Shown here: piece by piece, positions 1 through 10,709 of the stretch
Layout: each line of letters starts with the position of its first letter
Position numbering within the stretch: position 1 is the first letter of the stretch
Source: Irpex lacteus
Lineage: Eukaryota; Basidiomycota; Agaricomycetes; Polyporales; Irpicaceae
Assembly: GCA_001986395.2 (NCBI GenBank)
Contig: MQVO02000017.1
Span: 248,001-312,000 of the forward strand
DNA: 64,000 nt
Direction of reading: 5' to 3'
Notes under the pieces: model-generated
The model's database searches: none
Seen by the model: the letters and a program-made list of their open reading frames with translations, nothing else
What the model was told of the DNA's origin: nothing
Made by a program: the position numbers and the translations under genes

Positions 1-3000
1 GCCTTGGCAAGCACGCGCGATACGATAGCCCACGTACCTAACAGTCGAAGTCAATATACATCTTTCAAGCAGATGGCAAACCGTAGAGTGTCGTTTCAGA
101 GTATTGTGAGAATCAGTACTAATATCAGTCGAAACGACGTGAACGTCGAAACAGGATATGAGGTGCACGTGCTCTACAAGATTCAAGAGGTTTGGATTAG
201 CTGTCGTTCGCGGGATAGTCGTACTTTTCAATATAAGTATCGTTATCACAGCTCAAGTACCAGTCTATCAAGATTCGTATGGAACCCCGAATGCTTGACT
301 CTCTGTAGAAAAGCCAACATCAGTCATCGTAGACGGCCACAGGATCACCATAGACATACCTATCCCCTGGGTTCTGTCCGCATCCTGGTATCTTGACGTG
401 AACATGGAATACCCTGGCTGTGTGATTTATGCCTATCGGGAGTCGAACATCGAAGAACGTCCTTTCTGAACGCTCATACCGACCAAAGGTTGGGATGAAC
501 GAACGGAAAGGGGCGATCGGTGACAGGCAGGGGCACTGTTGGCGTCCAGGTGCCCGTAATGAGTTGATGAGGCAGCCCTAGATGGTCGGATATGGCAAAA
601 GCGTATGGATTGATGCAGCACCGTGAGGTTCGTGTGGACCAGGCCGGTACGAACAGCGTTGTTGACTGGAAGAAACACCAAAGTGAGCCACTATCTGTGA
701 CATAGAAGCAGTACACGCATCTTCGTATTCTGGACCATAAACTTCCGTCCAACGTTCCCCGTTCCAGGATCCCAGCCATGACCATTGTCGTCACTTCGCG
801 ATCATGTTTCTTGCTGTAGGACGTCCTTCGCCTTCGTGTCTTGATACTTATCCTCAATTCGCACGGAAAGAGCCGTATTGGCATCCAAGTAACTTCCATG
901 TGTAGAGCTAGCAGTGGACATAGAGAGACAATTGCATGAGGAGAGAGAGGCCAGAACGAGAGGAAGGAAGAGCCGTAAGAGCCATAAGCGTCTCATCAGT
1001 AGCAACGATAAGACCGGTACTTACCTTGGTAACGTTGGTTTCAGACTCCGCAGGTCGAGCGCCAGTGGATTATTTACTCGCTCGTCCTTATCGCTCAATG
1101 CCACTACTTCCGCAACGACCACCATCGAAACCCTCTCACTCTCGGTCGCTCTATCCATGACATTTCTTAGACACTCACACAGCCTCTGTTTGCCAAGATT
1201 CGGTCACGCGCGCGCTCTTGGAGGCGAAGAACAATACAGGCCTGCCAGTTTCTTTCGGTCCTTCCTGATCGTTTCTGTCGACGAGAACCGGCGTGGACGA
1301 TGAGGAGAGATGAAATGATCACTTTGCAAGGGGTGGGCATGTTTCCGTAATGTTGGAAAAAGGTGCATAGGTTGCGTTTCCTCTACAAGCAAGTCACTCA
1401 CTGTGGTCCTCGTAGCTCGCAAGGATAGGGCACGTTAGCTCCTGATTTATTGAACGTTTGGACCCCCAGTCAGCCGGCACACATGCAAGGTATCAATCCT
1501 TCAAGCTTCAAGAGTCATTTAGGGAGATGATTTGGGCTCTTCGCCTCATTCGGATTGGCGACGTGATCGACTCGTGCCAATCGACAGCTCGTGCGTGAGT
1601 GTTCTCATGGAGAGGCTGATCGCGAGGTACTGAAGCCTGGTTCTGGTGGAGTAGACGGCGGTTGGGCTCATAAGGCCAGGTTGTCGGGGAGATGTGGATG
1701 GCGAACGCAGCTTAGCACGGAGGATATGACAGAGGTACCGTTGTACGTTCGTTCTATTCAATGCAGGCACTCACGTTCAGTGTGTTTAGTAGTGTCAGTG
1801 ACTATGGACGACCTCAGGATTTCGATCGAGCCCCCCTCTCGCCATCATTCCACCTTGAACCTCGGTTCTGATCCTGTCCGCGTTAGTCTCTACTTCTCCA
1901 GGTCTCAATTGTCTGCAAGATGATATTAGGCACGTATACAGACTTCTCTAGACGCACATCAAAGCTTTGTTGTCGGAGTACTCGATGACTTCAAGCACGC
2001 TGCCACCGGCGCCTGCAGAATTGCCTTATGAGGCAATCAGAACACTACTACTCCGCGCAGGCTCGTGTTGTCGATCTCTCGTATTTCCTGCAACATGATC
2101 TCTCACTGTCGTACTGCGCCACTCTGCCCTCGTCTGTGCATTCAACCAGATTCAACCCCCTCGTTCACCCATATCGCCTGTCCATCAACTCGTCGACTCG
2201 TCGCATCCGCGAAGGTCCTGCCTTGAGCCTCGTAATGTACGAAGTCGACGTGCTCGTCCATTCCGCTCAACGTCTCCCGTTTTGCGTGCGTCGTCAGTAC
2301 ACTCGGTCTCGGGGTCTCATATCCGGGCCTCTTCACTTCTGTCACCGCGATCGTCCAGCGATCACTAGTGTCGATCACCCGTACGATCGCACCTGGTACG
2401 CACCCATGAACACCCATACCGATACAAGATCGATCGGGAAGCCCTCTCGTTCCAAGCCTGGATGATATTTCCCCGGATACGCCACGCTCAAACGGCCTAC
2501 CCTTGGTGACTGCATGCAGGCTTGGAGCTGCACGAGAATACGTATCGTGGTATGTTCGCTTCTAATTCACGAACATCCATGCTGACCGAGATGGTTCAGA
2601 CTAGCAGTTAACGTTTTAAATTTCACCGATAGCATTGTCAACGCTCAAGCCTGCAGCTGCAGAGAATACTGCGGTAGCTCGTAGTTACGGTGCACGGATG
2701 GACCCCTAGTGCGAGTAGGGCAATGCCTTCACCGTCGTTTTTTTTCATAAACTCTCGTGTTTATACTACGGCCGCCGCTATAAAATATTGAAATCGATGC
2801 AGGATCACTTCACGGCCCTCCGAGTCGTCGTCGTCGTGGGCTGGAAAGAGTAAGCGAGGGTCAATTGTACAGTCAGTACGTATATAGGTGGTATAACTTG
2901 TTCATGCAACTGTTCGCCCTCTGACAGACATTGATATATAGGTCGATGGCGAAACGAACATACAGAGGTTGTCAGAGGTGTTCTAGCGCCGTATATATGT

Positions 3001-3793
3001 ATATTGAGCGTCGATACGCCCCGACATACCTCGTGCAAGTTCTGAGAGATAGCTGTGGAGGACTCGCTTCGTATGAGCATGCAGACCTTCCTGATCATCA
3101 GCACGTCACATGCATGCAGCAGAGGCTTGAGTAGTATCATTTGGCGGTACTCAAGACCTCGAGTTTTCACTCTAAGTCCACGATCGCGAAGTGTAGCCGC
3201 GGGCATACTGGCCATCCGAAGCTCACTTGAGAGTATGAAGAGGCAGAATCCGAGTCCGCAGACGTTCGAATGCATTACGCATCGATGGCAGAGGTTAGAG
3301 TGAAGGATCAAGTGCGCATACAATTGAAGATAAGTATAGTTTTATAGTCGCGAGTACATGGTATATGTTATTTAGTTAGCTATACGATGATTGCCGATAT
3401 CTTGTGGGATGCTGAAGGATGCAATACATATTAGAAAGCGCGGGACGTGATGGCATTGGCGGCCGCATTGCTTGCTTCATTCGGTGATGATAGCGATGAC
3501 GGCGACCTCGAGAACGCAGCGCAAAAGTGTGAAAGGACATTCGACAAGGCGTATGGCAGCGGCTTGTTGATAGTGTCAGGCGCTATTACCGATATGCTGT
3601 ATGTTAGCGACATAACTGTTGCGAGGGACAACACTGAGATGTACACACAGGGTGTCATTGTAACCTCCCTCGGGGTTTCTTCTCGAGCTGCCGCTGAAGT
3701 ATGTACAGGCTCTTCAAGTGGTGCTCCGGATCGCCGCACGTATCATAAGTCAACACCGGTAGGTCTGTCCAGATGCGACCTGACAAACTGAAA
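1..3793. repeat. Partial left-most unit of the tandem array (spacer R0)
   Basis: No gene is supported here. The stretch carries the same series of landmark motifs, in the same order, as the spacers at 5.8-9.2, 18.3-22.2, 23.9-28.1, 30-34.5 and 36.3-41 kb: a motif with 'tgggatgaacga.cggaaag' near 480-510, an 'aacgataaga.cggtacttac' block near 1000, a run of GATC-containing words near 2340-2450 ('cgatcactagtgtcgatcac'), a 'ccctctgacaga' block near 2920 and a 'catgcagcagaggc' block near 3110. The 3430-3790 piece resembles 27670-28080, directly 3' of another F-box-like copy. Open frames exist on both strands but none stays open in all copies. I read this as the spacer of a unit whose own F-box gene lies left of the window. 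Confidence 0.6.
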
Positions 3794-4253
3794 TCAGTAC
3801 TGCAAGCGTAGGAACGATGCAATAGGCGACACACCGTTATGCTCCAGCGTGACTGGATCTACGCCCACCGCTCTGCGCTCCTCCCGCTCCTCATACGCGA
3901 GCACGAGCTCAATAGTTTCAGTTGCCAGGGTAAGCACTTCAACGAAAGGTTTCACGGACTCTTGCAGATGGTCGGAGGAGTCAAACAATAAGACAAGGGC
4001 GTGGATGGTGGGATGGGTCCTGGCGTGATTGACCAGAGCATCGAAGTTGGTGGGAAGCTTTCTCGAGCCCCAGTCGTTGATGTATGCATGCATGCCCACC
4101 ACGCTCAGGGCTGAGGCAGACCGGTCCGTGGGGGCTAATGATTGTTCGAATACAAAATGGAATGGGTCCATGCGCATGGTCGTCGCTTGCTCCGAGACGT
4201 TGAATCCTACAAGAGCGCTCGACGTCAGTACGCTCGATGGGAAGCGAATAGCG
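3794..4253 (-). pseudogene. Out-of-frame C-terminal segment of F-box-like copy a
   Basis: A second frame, open from about 4279 down to the stop at 3794, matches the C-terminal third of the intact copy f (for example 'ISDAIRFPSSVLTSSAL' and 'NFDALVNHARTHPTI'). It is separated from the upstream frame by a 2 nt indel at the 'ggtgagcat..aatcagtgac' junction. Conservation of the frame suggests either recent damage or that it is still read through some RNA-level event, but a 17 nt intron would be too short to be credible. It could not be translated on its own without an internal start. Confidence 0.55.
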
Positions 4254-5564
4254 TCACTGATTGCAATGCTCACCCTCACCGATGTACACGTCAGGATCTT
4301 TCTTGTCGCCCCACAGCAGCGTCATGGATTTGATCATCCACACACGTTCCTCGTCGCTCAGCCGGTGCAACGGGCAATTCGGGTTCAACATCAGTGCTGT
4401 CAATGCGAGGTGGACAGAGTCGGTACAGCCTCCCTTGACATGAATTCCCAGAGAGCGTGGTCTGCGTTGACATAAGATCGTACTGGAGACATGCGGAAGT
4501 GCTAGGGCCATCTGCCCGTCCCATGTTATCTTCTCGAACTGTATGAAAGTGGCATGACAAAAGTGTTTGACGTATTTGATAATGTGATAGAATGAGGGAA
4601 ATTGGACGTCCGCGAGGACGACTCGATTCGGCAAGAATGAGCTCGGTGTGACTATACATGGTGGTATGCTCCAATGGGGTGTATCGAGCTTCGCATGGTT
4701 GAAGCCATCTGGAACGGGGCCATTAATGAAGAGCAAACCGAGCTTGTCTTGGATGGCGGGAAGATAGAGAAGATGGAGAAAAGACATTTGTCTCTCGTGA
4801 GGCTGAGGGGCCGATTCTCCGCTGTAGTTCTGAGTGACATATATGTCTGTGATGAGCCTGTGCACCGGCGTAAGTCTCGGACACCCTCCAACAATGTATC
4901 GTCTGAATATCGCCGCCTCCTCGTAAGACTTGATGAATAGAGCATTATCCGAGAACATATGCTCGCGACACCTGTTGGCCCAGAAGAGGCAGACGAGTGA
5001 GCACTGTTTGAGGTCGGTCAGGATATCCTTCGTGCTTGATTGCCCTCGATTCCGTGTGAGACCATTTCCCCCGTTATACTTACGTTGGGAAACACGATCA
5101 GCGTTAACGTAGAATAGGATGTTATCGAAGAGCTCCGGGGGGATGCATGCTGCGAGCAACCTCCATGCCTAATCATACAGAGAACAATATTACATTTCAA
5201 TCCTGAGAATAGATGCTCTATCTCTTGTGCTTACCTTGCCCTCCGTCTGTTCGAATGGTTCCTCAGTGGGCGCGTATGGGTCAATGTCTTTCAATTCGTG
5301 TTCCAAATCCGTTGGCGCGTATGAGAAGCACGTCGGCTTGCATTGCAAGCCGGTAATACCATACGTCGGTTCCATCGGCTCGTATACCAAATGCACGGAA
5401 TCGAAGGCCTCCGTCTGTGCACATACGGAGGCGGTCGACACGTATGGGTCATAGTCGGTGAGATCGCACTCCCGGTTCGTCGTCTCGTATTGCAAATCTG
5501 TAAGATCGTATGTCCAGTCGAACGGCTCGTATACCGAATCCACCGAATCGAAAGAGACGTCCAT
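4254..5564 (-). CDS. F-box-like protein, array copy a (type A first exon), C-terminally shortened
   Basis: Two exons, 5564-5235 and 5168-4254, joined over a 66 nt GT-AG intron; the ATG at 5564 and the exon border match copy e at 29.8 kb. The product would be 414 aa. Exon 1 (110 aa) is acidic and consists of two diverged repeats of about 45 residues, each opening with FDSV and VYEP. Exon 2 begins with the F-box-like part: 'IPPELFDNILFYVN' and then 'LKQCSLVCLFWANRCR', followed by a weakly repetitive, probably LRR-like region. F-box proteins link substrates to an SCF ubiquitin ligase; that this copy does so is inference from family resemblance only. The frame ends at GEHCNQ-stop, whereas copies d and f read on through the next 150 residues; a 2 nt shortfall relative to them explains this. 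No gene symbol is justified. Confidence 0.6.
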
Positions 5565-5712
5565 CGTGCGAACGACACCGGTGAATCTTTGTATGCGACG
5601 GTCTGGTGGAACGACTGAGAGGTAGAAATGTGTACGCCTAGTGGGGAGGAGAAATAGCAGGGAGGGACGAGAGACGAGGACTGGAGGTGTCACAGATGCC
5701 ACTAGGATCGTG

Positions 5713-5720
5713 TTATATGG
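5713..5720 (-). promoter_or_regulatory. TATA-like element upstream of copy a
   Basis: On the minus strand this reads ccatataa, about 150 nt upstream of the ATG at 5564. The corresponding position of copy e (29975-29988) also has a TATA-like run, and the sequence between the two landmarks is visibly similar in both copies. That supports a conserved core promoter. Weak evidence on its own. Confidence 0.35.
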
Positions 5721-5764
5721 CCTGTCTGCCATCCCGGCGAGTGAGGACATGACCACGAAGCACG

Positions 5765-8700
5765 CACCGCTTCCACGAAGTTATGTGGGAACGGAAACTA
5801 TGAATGTCTCCACGTGTGCGGCACGTGTACTACCTGGTCCTGGAACGAAATAGAGTGAGCCGTTTCTCGAGTACTCTAAACATTCCTATGTACTCACGCG
5901 TGGGACCGGGCTGCTTAGACGCAGCATCTAACAATTCAGCCCGTTCTCAGTGAATCCTTCGTCATCTGCAGAGCAGGACGACTCGACAAGGGGAGTGCGG
6001 TATAATCGAGACACAGCAATCCAACTACATCTAGCGCCTCCTCGATTTCCATCTGTAAGTGCCTATCAAAATCATGTCAACCAGCTCTCGTACTCGCGAC
6101 ACTCAAATGAAAAGACGTACCGCATTCCCACCACTGCCGCTAGGCGTTAACGTTAGCGAGGCTATGATATGAGGGTCAGGCAGGCCATCCACCTGGCGGA
6201 GTCGCGTACCGCAATCGCAATGCGATGCATGAACCTTGTAACTTGAGAACACGCTGCGCGCGTGTATGCATATGCCTGGTCTCGGAATCGCCAATTTGTG
6301 TGCACTGCGTGATGAGGGTGGCTATCGATGAGGCTGCGATGCTTCACCGTATCTGCTGAGCTATCGAAGATGATTCTGGTATAGTCCGCGAAAGGCATGA
6401 TTGGGATATGATACAAGTTGATGGTCCCTCGTATATGTGTTCGTTCGTGGAAGGGTGTGAATCGACGGTTTCGGTGGGGTTACGGGTAAATCTGCTGGAT
6501 ACGATACCACGAGTTTAGTGTGTCGACGCAACTTGAGCGCTTGAGCAGCGACGCAGACATGCGATTGGTGAATGTCGAGGCGTAGTTGGCACTACCGGGC
6601 GATCAGTGGGCAAGAGGACACTGTTGGATGTGTTTAACACATACAAGCAATGCTTTCGACTACGCCTCCAAGATACAAGGTCGCCTCCACAGATCCTCGC
6701 ACCCCGTAGTCGAACGTAACAATCTGCACAAATCATCCATCCAAAACGTCTGCACACCCTACACCTGACCGGGAACCCCTGCAGTCATGCGTAACCTTAC
6801 ACACGTTCTCTCCGAGGACTCACACCGACCAAGCGGTCGGAGTGAACGATCGGAAAGGACGTGATATAGGCTACGCAGAGTGATGCTTTGAGGGAATAGC
6901 CTAACGAGGGCTTCGATAACGTTGAACAATGGGAGCGGGTTGCAACTGAGTCGAGTCGCAAATAGTTTCTACGCGTACGTCCACCGATGTCTCATAAGCC
7001 AGCAACGGGAAATGAATCGACTCGTAACGCACTACTGAGAAAGCTAGCTCCATAACGCGTCTGAATTCATCCCATACCCTGCTTTCTCATCTACTCGTAC
7101 ATCCCACAGAGGCCATCATCGTGCCTGTTCGAGTCCGACGTGCACTTTCGTAGTGGATCCCGAAAGCTTCCTGACTATCTTCTGCCTGCTCGTTCGGCGT
7201 ATGCTGTGGAGGTCGAGTTTGATAGCTCAGTATTAATGGTTATATTTACGGCCAGGATGTTGAGTAGAGAAGAAGCGTGAAATGGAAGGAAGAACGTTCG
7301 ACCAGACGAGAGTCAGTGTAAAAAGTGGATAATAGGTAAGCGCCCGATAAGTAAGGCTCGACAAGAATGATCAGATACGTGCTTAACATGGGAGCGCTCA
7401 TTTGTTAAACAAGTTCAGACTCCGAAACTTCATGCCCGAGGCTTACTAGTACTTATTACCCATTTTCACCTTCCACCACGACGACCATAAACAATCGACA
7501 CCTCGCTGCTCCCCTCATCGTCATCCGTATGGACACCCGTCGACGTGGATGACGACGAGGGATACAGTCTCCTGGTGTCTACGATCGAACCACTACGGCT
7601 CACGCCAAGGCAAGTAGGAATCTATGATGGGTAGGTGTTTGGGGAAAAAGCATTGTGCGTGTTATATTCCTTTTCTCATGAACACGTACATCGTTGAATG
7701 GTCTCCACGATCGTACTTGCATCCAAACACCCCTCCATCGTACTCACTCACGCATGATCATCGAGAGCTGCGCGTGTCACCACCCCTGTGCTTAAGCCGG
7801 TTCTTCTCAAAGACCGTGATTCCCGTCCCCCCTTCCCCCATTGGCGCATCATTTGGGCTCAATCGTGTAGCTTGAATGTTATACGCAAGCTGTCAAATTG
7901 AACCGAGAAGCTAAGGGAGTGTCAAGTGCCGACGCGGACTTTAATGGAGGCAGACTTGGAGTTGGTGGTATCAATGCTAGATGGAAGGCGTAGGCTAAGG
8001 ATGTGCTAGTGTAGAGGTCGTGTTATGTTCTCTGAGGTGCGTTTAATCTCTGAGTGCACTGCTGACTGACGAACTCTGACACGAATGAAGTCTCCTCATC
8101 TGTTGTAGCAACGTAGAAAGGCCACGCAGCTTCCCATCTCAATACAGTATCCCTGCTGGAAACTCTTCCTCGTCTGTCGGCCCATGAACGACACCTTGGT
8201 CATTTGGTTATTTGGTCGCACCAACGCTATTCAACGCCCTGCATGGTCCACTTGATGATGTTCAGGCTTCGATATGCTGAGGGCCGGTCGTACTGAGCAT
8301 AAGGCGAGGGGTCGGAAGGAATCTGGTAGATGGAATTAGGTGTATGTCAGTGTACCGCGTTTTTTTGCATCGCAGATGGCTTACTCCAATTCTTGTAGCT
8401 CGTAATCTACGGAGTAGGACTTAATGGCATCTACTATCACCCTCCATCTACGAAGTTCGGACACGTGTGTTACCTTTCAAGATTTGTTCGACACGAAGAT
8501 CAATCGTTCCCAATATACTCAAAAATCAGAATTAACTCTTGAGATTCGTCTGCCAGTGGGCACATGGAACAACGAATTGGGAGGAAAAGCCGACTTTAGC
8601 GAAGGATTACTATCGACGAGGCATTGATGGGCAAGGCCGTGGCAGCTGTGGACTGACGGGCGAATGTCGACGTAAGCTCATTCTTTCTCTAGATACGTAC

Positions 8701-9226
8701 TACTTACATCTTGTCGATGTCTCAGTCGCGCAAATCTAGTCTTCGCAGTGCGATGTCTCCCTGTCCCTACATTGGACACGATGCGCTTCTCACCTCTTTC
8801 TTTCCGGATCATCTCACCATATACACTGGTCCTGACGACTCGTTGATGTGCTTGCCGTCCTCCCCTGTCTCCGTCGTCGGGATTATAGAGCCAAAACTCC
8901 CTATAGCGCTTGTAACTCGTCCGAGATACACGAAGCCTTCGCACATGGGAATACTGGTTAACGACACTCCCGTACGTCGCGCTCAGGCTGTGTCACGCAT
9001 GCTGCGAGCTTTATAGCTCCCTCCCTAGCCTCGTCACTGCTCGCCCACCGATCACCTCCCGATCGCCCCTCCGATCGCGACACTTACGCCCTCGCTCATA
9101 TCCACTGCCATCCAATGTTCATCTTGATCGAAGCTTGAGGTGTACCTTTCAACGTCTGCCCAAATGACACATTCAGGTTATCGATGCAGAGCGAAGTCAG
9201 CACGATATTAAAAACGATACCAAAGG
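5765..9226. repeat. Array spacer R1 (between F-box-like copies a and b)
   Basis: No protein gene is supported. Landmarks: the block 6100-6300 ('gccatccacctggcggagt', 'cgtaccgcaatcgcaatg') is closely matched at 30360-30500. The 'gaacgatcggaaaggacg' motif sits near 6850, the 'agtggataa.aggtaagcg' block near 7330, a 'catcgtcatccgtat' block near 7515, and the GATC-word run near 9045. The part 5580-7000 is much more like 29830-31150 than like any other spacer, so units 1 and 4 look like the closest pair. Short open frames (7624-7875, 8711-9016) are not conserved between copies and are not called. Confidence 0.6.
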
Positions 9227-9875
9227 TTACGCACCGCTGGGCTCTAGAGTGACCGGATCTATGCCGACTGCTCTGCGCTCCTTCTCTTCCACATATGCAA
9301 GAACAATATCGATTGCTTCAGTTCCAGGGCCGAGCAAGTGGACGAGCGGTTTCATGTACTGTTGCAGACGGGAGAAGGAGTCGAACAGCAGGACAAGGGC
9401 GCGGACGGTGGGATGCATATGGGTTCTGGCGCGATTGACCAGAGCATCGAAGTTGGCATCATTATGAAAGCCATTGATGTATGCGTGCACGCCAACCACA
9501 CTCAGAGCGGAGGCCGACCAGTCCGTGCGTGGAGCTCCCTCGAATACAAAAACGAAGGGGTCCAAATGTATAGCTGTCACTTGCTCCGAGACCTCAAATG
9601 CTAATTTCAATGTTAGTATGCTCATTGGAAAACGAATCGCATCAGTGGTTGTGATGCTCATCCCATCCACACATGGTAGGAGTCGCCCCACAGCAACGTC
9701 GTGAACCTAATCATCCACTCGCATTCCTCCTCGTTGAGTCGGTACAACGGGCATTTTGGATTCAGCATCAGAGTTGTTAAGACGAGATGGACAGAGTTGG
9801 TGCTATTCAAGGCCTCGATCGCCACGCGCATGGAGTGCGGTCTATGATCTTGAGTGAAGGTGCTGCTAGTGCCAT
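9227..9875 (-). pseudogene. F-box-like copy b/c, 3' part, cut by transposon insertion
   Basis: This is the C-terminal half of an F-box-like gene on the minus strand. It begins at the transposon edge with a peptide containing GTSSTFTQDHRP and continues through 'SVHLVLTTLMLNPKCPL' and 'RLNEEECEWMIRFTTLLWGD', which match the intact copy f. It then reaches an in-frame stop (WMG-stop) and, as in copies a and e, a 2 nt shortfall. The C-terminal frame 'TDAIRFPMSILTL...' runs to the stop at 9227 (EPSGA-stop, as in copy f). The 5' part of the same gene lies at 17164-18233 on the other side of the element. The internal stop suggests the copy was already damaged or has decayed since. Confidence 0.7.
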
Positions 9876-9902
9876 CAGGGAAAACCTCTATTCATAATTA
9901 GG
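9876..9902 (+). repeat. Left terminal inverted repeat of the Plavaka element
   Basis: Starts CAGGGAAAAC, one mismatch, then TCTAT and an AT-rich tract ending in attagg. It pairs with 17137-17163 read on the opposite strand. It directly abuts coding sequence of the F-box-like gene. Confidence 0.8.
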
Positions 9903-10709
9903 CCTAAGTTAGGACTTAGTATGGATACTCGTTGTACTACAGACCTAATGGACATAACGCACAGCTAATATCGAACTAACAATGGCTAATGTATAACCGT
10001 CCTAATCAGGTCTATTAGTGCAGGTGTTTCATGTGCATAGATTCATAGAATACTTACAAACCGCATTGCTATCGAACTAGTAGTGAACTTCTGTGCTTTT
10101 TGACCATACGGTGCGCGTATTATAGAGCGGAAACTTAGAGCGACAGAGTTTAAAAGTCCGAATACGCCTATGATCCAATTCTTAGTCATGGTGCGCTACC
10201 GACAGACCTACCGTGACATCAAGCCTGAGGCCTGAGTTACCATGAGTACGCGAATGGATTCAGCCAGCTCACCTGCCTTTTTGAGTATTCCAGCCCTGAC
10301 CACGTCACGGCGCAATCGCGTAGCGGTGCTTTGCTTTAGTACTTGTATACCAAGTACTCGACATAGTACATCCGCCCTCCTGCTTGTCTTTCTCTAGGAG
10401 AGTCCGGTGGCGCGCCTTGAGGACTCGGCGCACACTAGTGACTCGGACGTTTCAAATATCAGCACACGACTTCTACTTCTTGACACTACTCACCCGAGGA
10501 TCAAAGTCTATCGAGAACAGTCTCAAGTAGGACGGGTGTATAGTACACGTATATTAAAGACTCGAAAACGCAAGCGGTAAGGAGGTTGAGCTGCTTGAGC
10601 CCGCGCTCGTGTACGACATGTGACGCTCGCTTTCTGCACAATGCTGACAGTAGCACCTGGTTCGTACAGAGCGTAGATGGCTAACTCATCGTAGTATTCA
10701 TATCCTAGC
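9903..10709. other. Left subterminal, non-coding part of the Plavaka element
   Basis: No gene. The first 150 nt hold several copies of the word CCTAA or its complement (for instance 'gcctaagttagg', 'acctaatgg', 'cctaatcagg'). The same word recurs just inside the right end (17045-17110), so this looks like a subterminal repeat zone that could bind transposase. The remainder to the transposase stop is unremarkable. Confidence 0.5.

Noticed and set aside
914..1303. A 129-codon plus-strand frame in the first spacer
   Set aside because: The corresponding positions of the other spacers do not keep the frame, and no domain is visible.
4253..4270. A 17 nt intron explaining the frame change in F-box-like copies a and e
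   Set aside because: Far below the size of spliceosomal introns in this window (49 nt or more), and copies d and f have exonic sequence there; an indel is simpler.
4261..4940. Plus-strand open frames opposite the F-box-like copies
   Set aside because: They mirror the conserved minus-strand coding frames; the protein similarity between array copies and the splice sites are on the minus strand only.
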